Assembly (NCBI GenBank): GCA_944393385.1
Contig: CALYAA010000004.1
Span: 1 to 64,000 of the forward strand
Origin: an uncultured Clostridia bacterium
GTDB lineage: Bacteria > Bacillota > Clostridia > TANB77 > CAG-508
Reading direction: 5' to 3'
DNA length: 64,000 nucleotides
The notes below the pieces were generated by a model. The model was not told the origin of the DNA. It saw nothing but the letters and a program-made list of their open reading frames with translations, and ran no database searches. Both the position numbers and the translations under genes were made by a program. Positions 42,555 through 51,941 of the stretch are shown piece by piece; the first letter of the stretch is position 1, and every line of letters starts with the position of its first letter.

Positions 42555-43524
42555 CAAAACACCTATCCATATATTCAAAATCTTTTATTAAATTTTTTTC
42601 CATAACATTACCACTTCTTTGAATAGTTTTTGGTTTTTCATCAATTCCTTCGAATTTTAAATATTCAAAAGCACTCATTAAATCAAAGTAATTTTTATCA
42701 ATTTTAGAATAATCAAATATTCTTCCAAATTTTTCTTTTTGCATTAATTCTTTAACACTAAATTTACAAAATCTATGTTTACTGAAAAATTTTTGTAAAT
42801 ATGTTCTAAACTCTTTTGGAGTAATTTCTTGATCAATTAATTTTATTTCTAATATCCTATTCATTATTCCATTTAAATTGTGTGGATGTGGGAAAAATTG
42901 TTCTGTGGAAAATTGTATTAACATTTGTGGCTTTTTATTTTTTAAATATATTTCTTCATTCAAATTATCTTTTCCTAATAATTTAGAAACATCAACCTCT
43001 ATGCCTTCTTTAGGTGACTTTACATCTCCTAAAAATGTCATTTCATCATCAACTAATTCATATCCTAAACTATTATATAATTTATGAGCTATCTCATTTC
43101 CTTCAACTGTAACTATAGATATTGTTTGCAATTCATCTTTTCTTCTAGCAGTATCTTCCATTAGTTTTTTATAAACTTGAGTAGCTAGTGTTTTTTTTCT
43201 ATATTCTGGATTTGTCCAAACACCACATAAATATGGTATTTTTTTTTCATTTCCAAAATTAATTAGATTATAAAATGCTAATGATACTAAATTATCATCA
43301 TGAAATGCTCCAGCACCTATAACATTATTTTCAACAAATAGTTTCTTTAATACTTTTTTATATTCTAATATGTATTTATTACTTGCACCATTTCCATTCT
43401 CTGTTTCTTGCATTTTTCTAGCTAAAGCAATTTTATCAATATCTTCTAAAGTTAACTTTCTTATATAAAATTTTTCTAATTCATTTCCTGATGTATGAAA
43501 AAATACTCTGTCTTTAATAAACAT
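42541..43524 (-). CDS. GNAT acetyltransferase with C-terminal extension
   Basis: 327 residues from the ATG at 43524 (AAAGGA with eight-base spacing; a start two codons earlier is too close). Residues about 20-170 are a GNAT domain: YIRKLTLEDIDKIAL, VSLAFYNLI, GVWTNPEYRKKTLATQVYKKLM (acetyl-CoA loop) and EIAHKLYNSLGYELVD. The last 130 residues (ITPKEFRTYLQKFFSKHRFCKFSVKEL...) are a helical domain I do not recognise. It is coupled to the M20 gene, so the pair may acetylate and deacetylate related substrates; this is inference. Confidence 0.85.
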   Translation of the reverse strand: MFIKDRVFFHTSGNELEKFYIRKLTLEDIDKIALARKMQETENGNGASNKYILEYKKVLKKLFVENNVIGAGAFHDDNLVSLAFYNLINFGNEKKIPYLCGVWTNPEYRKKTLATQVYKKLMEDTARRKDELQTISIVTVEGNEIAHKLYNSLGYELVDDEMTFLGDVKSPKEGIEVDVSKLLGKDNLNEEIYLKNKKPQMLIQFSTEQFFPHPHNLNGIMNRILEIKLIDQEITPKEFRTYLQKFFSKHRFCKFSVKELMQKEKFGRIFDYSKIDKNYFDLMSAFEYLKFEGIDEKPKTIQRSGNVMEKNLIKDFEYMDRCFDEDR

Positions 43525-43614
43525 TTTCATATTCCTTTCTAATTTAAAATGTATAAAATTACATTCTCTATCCTTTTGTAATTTTCTACTTATAATTGAA
43601 AATCTAAATAGTGT

Positions 43615-43645
43615 AAAAGCAAATTTAAAAATATTTTTTGCTTTT
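43615..43645 (-). terminator. Weak terminator of the 439-residue gene
   Basis: AAAAGCAAA and TTTGCTTTT form a 9-bp stem 11 bases after the stop. The trailing U-run is short. Confidence 0.5.
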
Positions 43646-43655
43646 GACTCTTATT

Positions 43656-44975
43656 TTATTGTTGAAGTTCGTTTTGGCTTTGAATATGATTTATTTGTTT
43701 TTTTAGTCTTGAAATTTTTCTTTCTTTTTCAGGAATAAATTTATGATTAAATCCTTTTAACTTTCCTTTTATTGATTTTGCTCTAACTAATCTTATCTTT
43801 TCTTTTTCTTCATATTTTAATTGTTCTTGTAAAACTTTTAATTTAACTGAATCTGTCATATTTCTATTTTCTGGATTGTAATTATATAAAACAGCCAATT
43901 TATTATACATATTTGATAAATATTCCATCGCTTCTTCTCTATCAATTCTACAAATATGAACTTCTCTATCTCTTCCTTGTCTACGGTTTACATATAAACT
44001 ATCTGTTAATCCAAAAAATTCAGAAACATATTTTGATGATAAATTATCTCTATGTAATGTTGAACACAAAAATATTTCTTTATTTTGGGAATTTTTAAAG
44101 TGTTCATTTATATGTTTTTTTATTCCTTCAAAAACAATTATTCTAGCAATTCCTAAGCTTCTATTATGTGGATTAGTAAGATATGTATCTATTTCTACTG
44201 AATTTTTTGTATTTGCTGTATAATATTTTTCTTCTTCAAACTCTGGCCTTTCATAAATTTGAAGAGATCCTTTTTCTAATATATCTGCATATTCTTTTTC
44301 ATCTTTCATAAATGTTTCATAATCTTGTATTGATTCATTTACATTACTTTGTCTTGTTCCAAATTCTTTTTCTATATCTTCTAATGTGATCCAATAAAAC
44401 ATTTCGTATTTATTATTAATATCTTCATTATAATTTTTTTCAATATATTCTGCCATATATTTATTTAAATTTTCTCTTAATTCACTTTTTTCATGATATC
44501 CATTTTGTTTCATTTCGCTTTTTAAATATTCATATAATGTTGTTTGTTTTTGTTTGTTTTTGGCATTATATTCTTGTAATATTCTTTTTTTGGCATATTC
44601 AAATGCCTGTATTTTTATAATATATATTTTTCTTAAATCTTTTTTATATTCTTGCTCATTTGGATATTTTGATTTTATATATTCCTTATATTTTTTTCCA
44701 TATTTAAAATATTTTGTAATATCATTATATGTAAAAGGTTTTTGTCCTTGTGTTATATATGTTGTTGCTTCTACATTGCCTTTTTCATCTACTGCTACAA
44801 AAACAGAATTTTCTTTTGAGTGTACATATTCTGATATGCCGTCTCTTCCTGTGTCAAATAATTGACCTTCTCTTCCTTCCTGTTTCATTACTTCTAGACT
44901 TATTTGTTCCAATTTAACAATTTGGTCTAGATACTTTTCTTCGTTATCTTTAGTAAGTTCAACTATTTTAATCAT
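43656..44975 (-). CDS. Large GNAT-like protein with inserted helical domain
   Basis: 439 residues. The ends look like two halves of a GNAT fold. Residues 1-75 (IVELTKDNEEKYLDQIVKLEQISLEVM and SVFVAVDEKGNVEATTYI) give the first strands. Residues about 265-335 (NPHNRSLGIARIIVFEGIKKHI, IFLCSTLHRDNLSSKYVSEFFGL) give the acetyl-CoA loop and last strands. Between them lie some 180 highly charged helical residues, and the C-terminus is a basic coiled coil. I do not recognise the family. AGAGGTG precedes the ATG. It is the neighbour of the GNAT/M20 pair but separated by a terminator. Confidence 0.55.
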   Translation of the reverse strand: MIKIVELTKDNEEKYLDQIVKLEQISLEVMKQEGREGQLFDTGRDGISEYVHSKENSVFVAVDEKGNVEATTYITQGQKPFTYNDITKYFKYGKKYKEYIKSKYPNEQEYKKDLRKIYIIKIQAFEYAKKRILQEYNAKNKQKQTTLYEYLKSEMKQNGYHEKSELRENLNKYMAEYIEKNYNEDINNKYEMFYWITLEDIEKEFGTRQSNVNESIQDYETFMKDEKEYADILEKGSLQIYERPEFEEEKYYTANTKNSVEIDTYLTNPHNRSLGIARIIVFEGIKKHINEHFKNSQNKEIFLCSTLHRDNLSSKYVSEFFGLTDSLYVNRRQGRDREVHICRIDREEAMEYLSNMYNKLAVLYNYNPENRNMTDSVKLKVLQEQLKYEEKEKIRLVRAKSIKGKLKGFNHKFIPEKERKISRLKKQINHIQSQNELQQ

Positions 44976-45045
44976 ATTTTTGCACCTCTTAGGTTCTTAT
45001 TTAGCCGTAAAATATAATTATATTTTGCTAAGCTGTTTGTTATTT

Positions 45046-46473
45046 TTAATTTGTTTGTTCTACTGGTTCTGTATCTTCTGTTTGCTGTGTATCTTCTGTT
45101 TGCTCGATCTGTTCTGATGTATCTTTAGTTGTAACATCTTTTGCAATACAATTTGTGAACATATCTAATGAATTTGTTACATTATCCATAGACCATTCTG
45201 CACCTACATATACTGTTTCAAGACTTGTACAATTATAAAACATTTCATACATTGTAGTTACCTTTTGAGTATTAAAACTACTTAAATCAATTTCTTTTAA
45301 ACTTGAACATCCTCTGAACATAGAACTCATATCTCTTAACTCTCTTGTAGTAAATCCTTCAAAATTAATTGTTTCTAATTTTGTACATCCTTCAAACATA
45401 GATTTCATTCCTTCTACATTTCTAGTAACAAAGTTACTTAAATCTAAAGATGTAAGACTACTACATCCTCCAAACATATAGTTCATGTTTGTAACTTTAC
45501 TTGTATCAATTTTGCTCATTCTAATTGTTTCTAATTTATCACAATTGTAAAACATATATCTCATATCAGTAACTTTTCCAGTTTCAAAACTGTATAGGTT
45601 GATATTTACAATATTATGGCACTCACTAAACATATTCATCATTGTTGTAACATTTGCTGTATTAAAACTGCTTAAATTTAACCCAGTTAGATTATTACAT
45701 CCTCCAAACATATAACTCATATCTGTACAATTTGCTGTATTAAAATTACTTACATCAAGTTCTACTAAGTTTTTGCAGTCAAAAAACATTTTGTTCATAT
45801 TTGTTACTTTACTTGTATTAAAATTATTTATTTGTAATTCTGTTAAAGAACTACAATTATAAAACATTTCTGACATATTTTCTACATTACTTGTATTAAA
45901 TCCACTAATATCTAAATTAGTTAAATTGCTACAATTGTAAAACATATCCATCATATTAACAACATTACTTGTATCAAATTCCCCTAGTGTTAATTCTGTT
46001 AGTCCACTACATCCATAGAACATATTACTCATACTAACTACTCTACTAGTACTCATATTTTCTAAGTTTATGCTTGTAATATATCTACAATCATAAAACC
46101 AATAATCTGTATTTGTTGGAACGATTTGATCTATTACATTTACACTAGTTATATTTCTTCTATATTGATACCAAGGTGGTAATATTGATGCACCAAAAGT
46201 TTGATTTTTTATATTTTCTTGAAATACTATTCCATTTTGGGTCTGCTCAGTTGTTGAAAAAGTTAATGTTCCATCTTCATACAATGTTGCAAATATATTT
46301 GTTGCATTTGGATTGTCAACCCAAATTTGATTGTCTCCTATATCACCATCATTGTTATCATTAAATTTAATAGCTAAAAATATTATTATTGCTCCTACAA
46401 CAATTACTATTGCTAGTACAATTGCTATTAATGCAATTAATGCCATTCCATTATTTTTCTTTAGTTTTTCCAT
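45046..46473 (-). CDS. BspA-like DUF285 repeat surface protein
   Basis: 475 residues. The N-terminus KKNNGMALIALIAIVLAIVIVVGAIIIFLAIKF is a membrane anchor that resembles a class III prepilin leader (Gly followed by M-A-L-I-A-L). From about residue 130 there are about 12 repeats of 23-24 residues with the BspA/DUF285 pattern, for example MFYGCSGLTELTLGEFDTS and VTNMNYMFGGCSSLTSLDLS. These leucine-rich-like repeats mediate adhesion or protein binding at the cell surface. The tail is Thr/Glu-rich with a repeated QQTEDT. Repeats share DNA similarity, so copy number may vary between strains. Confidence 0.9.
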   Translation of the reverse strand: MEKLKKNNGMALIALIAIVLAIVIVVGAIIIFLAIKFNDNNDGDIGDNQIWVDNPNATNIFATLYEDGTLTFSTTEQTQNGIVFQENIKNQTFGASILPPWYQYRRNITSVNVIDQIVPTNTDYWFYDCRYITSINLENMSTSRVVSMSNMFYGCSGLTELTLGEFDTSNVVNMMDMFYNCSNLTNLDISGFNTSNVENMSEMFYNCSSLTELQINNFNTSKVTNMNKMFFDCKNLVELDVSNFNTANCTDMSYMFGGCNNLTGLNLSSFNTANVTTMMNMFSECHNIVNINLYSFETGKVTDMRYMFYNCDKLETIRMSKIDTSKVTNMNYMFGGCSSLTSLDLSNFVTRNVEGMKSMFEGCTKLETINFEGFTTRELRDMSSMFRGCSSLKEIDLSSFNTQKVTTMYEMFYNCTSLETVYVGAEWSMDNVTNSLDMFTNCIAKDVTTKDTSEQIEQTEDTQQTEDTEPVEQTN

Positions 46474-46522
46474 TTTTTACTTCATTCCTTTCTTCAGATA
46501 TAAAATTTTATATCTACTTTAA

Positions 46523-48919
46523 TTATATTTTTAAAATTTTACATACAATTAAACTCATATCATCTTTTATGATTCCATAATTATTATCAACTGCTTCATT
46601 TAAAATAATGTCTGCAATTTTTTGTGCACTTGTTGTTTCAATATCTTCTAGTATATATTTAACCCATAATTCTTTATTTTTATATTCAACATTTGCATCA
46701 ATGATTCCATCACTACACATCACTAAAATATCTTGATTTATAATATCCTTATCATATACTGTCAAATTAATATCTTTTAAAATTCCAGCTGGTAAACTCA
46801 GTGATTTTACAATTTGTACATTCTTACCATTTTTTACAAATGTAGGACATGCTCCATTTTTAATAAATTCAACTTTCCCATTAAATAAATCAACAATAAT
46901 AATATCTAGAGTTGCAAATATTTCTTCATTTGTGTTCATAATTGTTGTATTAATTAAATCTATTGATGTGTCTTTATCAAAACCTGACATTAATAATCTT
47001 TCTAACATTTTTATTGCTATTTGGCTACTCTTTCTAGCTTCTGGTCCAGATCCCATTCCATCACTTATTGCTAATAAATATTTACCATCACTTAATCTAA
47101 TTTGCAAACAACTGTCACCTGAAATAGGACTTCCATTTTTTACTCTTGAAGCTTGTCCAATTTGTAATAAGAATTTATCTTCTGCCATATAACAAAATGC
47201 TCTTTTACATTGTTTGTTTAATTTCTTGGTTTTAACCTCATTTATAACAAATTTTTCTTTAAATGTTTTTTCCAAAACATTCTTTATTTTTTCTATATCT
47301 TTATTTTCACTTGTTTTACTATCTTCTTTCAAATATATATCTATAAATGTTCTATTTTCTTTTTCTTGTATTTCTAATTCATCAACAAGTATTCCCTTTA
47401 TTTCTAATGCTGTAATTGTTTTTTTCTTTTTATCTATATATATGTCGTCTTTTTTGTTCTCTTTTTCTATTTTAACTGCAATACTAGATATTGCTTTTGA
47501 AACTCCATCTAGTTGAGCTTGTACACTTTGTTTATTTTGTTTAACTTTTTCTTCCCATATAAAATCAGATTTACTTGTTTTATATGCATAATTTACTGCT
47601 TTAACAATTTGCTCAACTTCTGATTTTACATTTTTATTTTCTATAGCTATGATATAGTGATTATGTTTGGCAAAAATATTTATAATATCTTTACTGTCTA
47701 TTTCTTGCTTTTCAAGCAAAAGATTAAATATATCATCAAATATTTCGTTATTAATATTTATGATGTCTTCATATAAGATGTTATCTTCTAATCCGTCTAA
47801 ATTATTTAACAATTCTGTTTTAAATGTTTCTTTATTTTTTTGATTTATTTCATCTTCTGTTTTATTTACAACAGGTACATATGTTTCAGCAATATCTTTT
47901 ATAGTTTCTGATACCATATTTAATTGTTCTATTGCCTCATTACTAGAATTTAACCTATTATTTGCAAAACTTGGTAAGTATTCTTCTTTATCTACTAATC
48001 CATCTATATTAATTCTAATCCATTTTGGAATTAAAAGAAGTCCTATAGAAGCAACTAGTATTTCTTTGAATAAAACAAAATTGTTTGTATCTCCTTTTGA
48101 TACATAAAATAATAATCCATTTCCTATACAAAAACCAACTATCACCCCTATTTTTCCAAATCTATTAAGCAAACCCGAAACCATTCCAGAAATTGCATAT
48201 CCTGCAACAAGAATTGGTTCACTTTGTGAAATTATCCCTAATGTTACTCCAATTGTAACTCCAGCAGTTGTACCTATTAATACTCCATTTCTCCATCCAA
48301 GTAGTAATACAATAAAAATGCTTAATATATTCCTTATTGATAATCCAAGTATTGAAAAATCGCCAAATGCAGAAATTGCAACAGATATTAATAAACAAGC
48401 TCCTATTACTTCTTCAATGGAAAAAGCTTGTTTATCATTAATTCCTTGTAGTACAGAAAGTGAATTTACAAATATTTTATAAAAAATAACAGATATAATC
48501 GCAAGTACAATATGTAATAATAAATCACCTACAGTAAATTCAGTTAAAAACATTTTCGCAACCATAATTATCATAATACTACAAAAAATATGTTTTGAAA
48601 TTTGCATTTTTTCATTTTTATATTCATCATTTTCTTTTGGTGGCCTTATACATAATAAAATTAATAGCATTAATAATATTAATATATAATTAAGAGCTCC
48701 AATAATACCAACACCTATTAAGTTGCCAACAAGACCCAACACTACAACTACAATCGCAGGTATACCACTAGAAAAGCACGCACCTACAATTGCAATACTA
48801 AATGGAGATACTTCTTGTTCCATTCCTACAGTAGATATCATAAATGCCAACACATATATGATTATATTTTTTACACTAAACAAATTTTTTAGTATTTCTT
48901 TATTGTTCATAATCATCAT
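46523..48919 (-). CDS. spoIIE: Stage II sporulation protein E
   Basis: 798 residues. About ten membrane helices at 1-300 are followed by a regulatory region (about 310-580) and a PP2C-type phosphatase domain (about 590-798). The last begins SGDSCLQIRLSDGKYLLAISDGMGSGPEARKSSQIAI, with metal Asp in ISDGMGSG, and ends with DILVMCSDGIIDA. This is the layout of SpoIIE, which sits at the polar septum and dephosphorylates the anti-sigma-F antagonist SpoIIAA to start forespore gene expression. GAGGTG lies before the ATG; the ATG one codon later is equally possible. Confidence 0.94.
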   Translation of the reverse strand: MMIMNNKEILKNLFSVKNIIIYVLAFMISTVGMEQEVSPFSIAIVGACFSSGIPAIVVVVLGLVGNLIGVGIIGALNYILILLMLLILLCIRPPKENDEYKNEKMQISKHIFCSIMIIMVAKMFLTEFTVGDLLLHIVLAIISVIFYKIFVNSLSVLQGINDKQAFSIEEVIGACLLISVAISAFGDFSILGLSIRNILSIFIVLLLGWRNGVLIGTTAGVTIGVTLGIISQSEPILVAGYAISGMVSGLLNRFGKIGVIVGFCIGNGLLFYVSKGDTNNFVLFKEILVASIGLLLIPKWIRINIDGLVDKEEYLPSFANNRLNSSNEAIEQLNMVSETIKDIAETYVPVVNKTEDEINQKNKETFKTELLNNLDGLEDNILYEDIININNEIFDDIFNLLLEKQEIDSKDIINIFAKHNHYIIAIENKNVKSEVEQIVKAVNYAYKTSKSDFIWEEKVKQNKQSVQAQLDGVSKAISSIAVKIEKENKKDDIYIDKKKKTITALEIKGILVDELEIQEKENRTFIDIYLKEDSKTSENKDIEKIKNVLEKTFKEKFVINEVKTKKLNKQCKRAFCYMAEDKFLLQIGQASRVKNGSPISGDSCLQIRLSDGKYLLAISDGMGSGPEARKSSQIAIKMLERLLMSGFDKDTSIDLINTTIMNTNEEIFATLDIIIVDLFNGKVEFIKNGACPTFVKNGKNVQIVKSLSLPAGILKDINLTVYDKDIINQDILVMCSDGIIDANVEYKNKELWVKYILEDIETTSAQKIADIILNEAVDNNYGIIKDDMSLIVCKILKI

Positions 48920-49019
48920 TTAACACCTCATGTAATATTTTAATACTTGTCTTATGTGTTTTTTGTCTTTTCTTGTAATCAAATACAAAAAATTTTTTTA
49001 CATTTTATGATACATTATT

Positions 49020-50252
49020 TTATTTTTTTAATAGATATATTATATTAATTGCATTTACAACAAAACTAACTAGAAGTAGTACTGCAATAAATATGTTATT
49101 TTTAGTATTTTTTTCTATATTCATTTCTTTATACAAAATATCATATTTATTTTTTGTATCAAAATAAATATTATCCAATTCTAATATTTCTTTTAAATGA
49201 TGATAAAATATTGTACCTATATCTTCATTCGTAACCTCATTTATCCATAAACTTTTCGTGAATTTTATAAATTCTTTTCTCGTTTGTTTTATTTTGATTC
49301 CTTGTCTAAATTTTAAATTAATCTTTTTTAAATATAATCTTGTATATAATGCTAAAATATATGTATAAAAATATTGTTCTTCAAATTCCTGTGGAAATAC
49401 TGTATAATTATTTATATCACAACTTGAGCTAAATAATGTTATACTTTGTTTTGTTACACCAAGTTTAGCATATTTCCATCTAGAAATAATTTTCATATCA
49501 TCTTTTGAATACCCTACACTATTGTCACTTGGTAACACATTCAAAAACTTGTAATAATTTTCTTTTATTTTATCAAATTCATTAATACTGTTCCATCCCT
49601 CTTCATCAATACAAACATAAGAATAAGTAAATGCTCTTTCAGTATCTATATCAAGCTTAATTGTCTCAATAGATGAACCTGTAATTTCTTCAACAAATTC
49701 TTTAAAATATTTTACATCTTCAAAGCAATCTGTTTGAACTCTTATTTTATCATAATTTTTTATATTACTAAATTCTTGAGTAATATCTCGCATTTTATAA
49801 TTAAAATTTAATAAATCTACGAATTTATCACTATCTTCTATATGTGTTTTAATACACAAAAAACAGATTCCTGTATTAAAACATATTATTTGTATTTTAG
49901 GAATTTTGAAAAATATTCCATTTTTTTCTTGCACTTTTCCTTGAATATCTTTATGTATTGTATATTCAAACATTACACAATTATATTTTGATAATAATGC
50001 TGCTTTAGTTTCTAATGGTAATTCTTGTAGCTTTAACATTTTAGCTTTATTTAGATTAAATGTTCCAAATAAAAAATTTCTAGCTCTATTTGAAAAATAT
50101 GTATATATATCTAAATCTTTGTCTTTTTTAAAAATTTTTAATTCACAATTTTTATCTTTTAATAATTTCATTAAATATCTTAGATATTTATTTTCTTTTA
50201 TAACATAAGGATATATAAAATATGTATATTGATATTTCGTTTTTAATTCCAT
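49020..50252 (-). CDS. Unknown protein with C-terminal membrane helix
   Basis: 410 residues. It is largely soluble with mixed alpha/beta signals (YTYFIYPYVIKENKYLRYLMKLL, IICFNTGICFLCIKTHIED, TVFPQEFEEQYFYTYILALYTRLYLKKINLKF). One membrane helix ends the chain (IFIAVLLLVSFVVNAINIIYLL). The arrangement, a large domain, a long helical stretch and a terminal anchor, recalls CorA-like and DUF155-type proteins, but the GMN motif is absent and I cannot assign a family. AGAGG precedes the ATG. It lies between spoIIE and a WG-repeat gene, all on the minus strand. Confidence 0.6.
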   Translation of the reverse strand: MELKTKYQYTYFIYPYVIKENKYLRYLMKLLKDKNCELKIFKKDKDLDIYTYFSNRARNFLFGTFNLNKAKMLKLQELPLETKAALLSKYNCVMFEYTIHKDIQGKVQEKNGIFFKIPKIQIICFNTGICFLCIKTHIEDSDKFVDLLNFNYKMRDITQEFSNIKNYDKIRVQTDCFEDVKYFKEFVEEITGSSIETIKLDIDTERAFTYSYVCIDEEGWNSINEFDKIKENYYKFLNVLPSDNSVGYSKDDMKIISRWKYAKLGVTKQSITLFSSSCDINNYTVFPQEFEEQYFYTYILALYTRLYLKKINLKFRQGIKIKQTRKEFIKFTKSLWINEVTNEDIGTIFYHHLKEILELDNIYFDTKNKYDILYKEMNIEKNTKNNIFIAVLLLVSFVVNAINIIYLLKK

Positions 50253-50276
50253 CTTTTGTTTCCTCTCTTTTTACAA

Positions 50277-51779
50277 TTAATCTTCGCAATAATAATTCAT
50301 ATTTAAATCTTCTCCTAGATGCCACTTTCCAATAAAATTAATATTTAAATAATTATCTAAATTATATTTAGGTTCTATAATTGTTTGCCCATCTTTATTT
50401 AATGATCCCCACAAGCCATTTTGTTTAACTGCTACAAACCCATATTCATTTTGTTCTGTAGCATCATCATAAATATAATCTACAATAACATTTCCATTTT
50501 TATCTACATAACCATATTTATCATTTTCTTTTTTTAAAAATAATGTACTATTTTTTAAAGATTCTGTACTTGGAATCTCTTCACAATTTAAATTATAATA
50601 TTTATATTCATTATCAATTCTCATTCTAATATAATCTTTATTTATATCAACTAATATTCCTATTAATTTTACATTATAATCTTTATCAATTATTGATGTT
50701 TGAAAGTTCTCATCTTCTACTAAAAATAAATCTGTTTCTTCATTATAAGTAATACCTGTATAAGAAAATGGTAATTTTTCTTGTTGATTGACATCAATTA
50801 TTCCATATTTATCATTTTGTTTTGCAATATATATATCATCTTTAACTTGTTTTAAATCTTGATATTTGGCTTCTATTAGTGTTTCTCCAGATGTACTCAT
50901 TTCACCATACAAATTATCTAAAACAAATATGACTCCTCTTGTTGTGCTTGACTTTATATCATCAAAACCATCTTCTATAAGTGTTTCTCCTGAAGAATTA
51001 ATTAACTTTTCTTTTCCGCCTTCAATAACTAAGTAATTATTTTCAAGATATATTTGTTTAATTTCATCAAATTTATTTTCTAAGATTTGTTGCTTTGTAG
51101 CACTTATAATTCCGTACTTTCCTTCAGAATTAACCGTTATATATCCTTCTTTATATGTTTCTCCTAAATTTTTAATTTCTGTATATTGTGGTTCTATTAA
51201 AATACTTCCTGAATTATTAGCCAAACCCTTTTGCCCATCTTTCTCTATTATTAAACTATTTTCTATTCCTTCAATAACACTAATATTGTCATAGTCACAT
51301 GGTAAAACTTGTTTTCCATTTAAATTTATAAGCCCATATTTTCCGTTTTGCATCACCTTAAGTACATTTTGTTCATACCATAGATTTTCATTTTCATCAA
51401 AATTTTCTATAGGAAGTATTTGTTCATATTGAGTGAATATTTCTTCATTATCTTTATTTAAAGCTTTTGTTTTATATGTTCCTGTAGAATCATCAATATC
51501 ATATGTACATATAAAAACATCTTTAGTATTATCTGGAATAACAATCATTTCTTGATATGATGGACTTATAACTGTTTCACCGTCTTGATTGATTACTCCC
51601 CATTTGTCTGCAGAAAACACTGCAAAATAATTGTATTCTCTGTTTAATTTACTTCTTTGTGCTAATACATCTTTAATTATTAAGACAAACATAATAATTA
51701 CAACTATTGCAATTATAACAGCAAATACTTTTTGATAATTTAATTTTCCTTCTGTCTCATATCTTTTTCCTCTACTCAT
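50277..51779 (-). CDS. WG-repeat protein with N-terminal membrane anchor
   Basis: 500 residues. One membrane helix at about 13-33 (KVFAVIIAIVVIIMFVLII) is followed by some ten WG/KWG-type repeats. Examples are KWGVINQDGETVISPSYQEM, KYGLINLNGKQVLPCDYDNI, KYGIIDVNQQEKLPFSYTGI and LWGSLNKDGQTIIEPKYNLD. Such repeats build beta-propeller or solenoid-like binding modules outside the cell. The function is unknown. It is 24 bp upstream of the 410-residue gene, and the two are probably cotranscribed. Confidence 0.88.
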   Translation of the reverse strand: MSRGKRYETEGKLNYQKVFAVIIAIVVIIMFVLIIKDVLAQRSKLNREYNYFAVFSADKWGVINQDGETVISPSYQEMIVIPDNTKDVFICTYDIDDSTGTYKTKALNKDNEEIFTQYEQILPIENFDENENLWYEQNVLKVMQNGKYGLINLNGKQVLPCDYDNISVIEGIENSLIIEKDGQKGLANNSGSILIEPQYTEIKNLGETYKEGYITVNSEGKYGIISATKQQILENKFDEIKQIYLENNYLVIEGGKEKLINSSGETLIEDGFDDIKSSTTRGVIFVLDNLYGEMSTSGETLIEAKYQDLKQVKDDIYIAKQNDKYGIIDVNQQEKLPFSYTGITYNEETDLFLVEDENFQTSIIDKDYNVKLIGILVDINKDYIRMRIDNEYKYYNLNCEEIPSTESLKNSTLFLKKENDKYGYVDKNGNVIVDYIYDDATEQNEYGFVAVKQNGLWGSLNKDGQTIIEPKYNLDNYLNINFIGKWHLGEDLNMNYYCED

Positions 51780-51879
51780 ATTTTTCCTCTTTCTTAAAAT
51801 TGTTCGTCAAATTTATTTATATGTATTTTGACTTTCTATAATATATCATAAATTTTAAATTATTACAATATTTTGAAGC

Positions 51880-51927
51880 AAAAAAAGAAGCTCAATCATC
51901 TCTAATTACATAGATATGATTAAGCTT
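51880..51927 (-). terminator. Terminator of the SSB-like gene
   Basis: AAGCT, AATCAT and their complements form a long hairpin (arms near 51888-51900 and 51914-51927) with a seven-base U-run on the minus transcript. Confidence 0.75.
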
Positions 51928-51941
51928 TTGATTAATATATA

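Noticed and set aside
44999-45032. Terminator with TTAGC/GCTAA arms before the BspA-like gene's end
   Set aside because: The pairing is mostly A/T with an asymmetric gap and no clear U-run, so it was not called.
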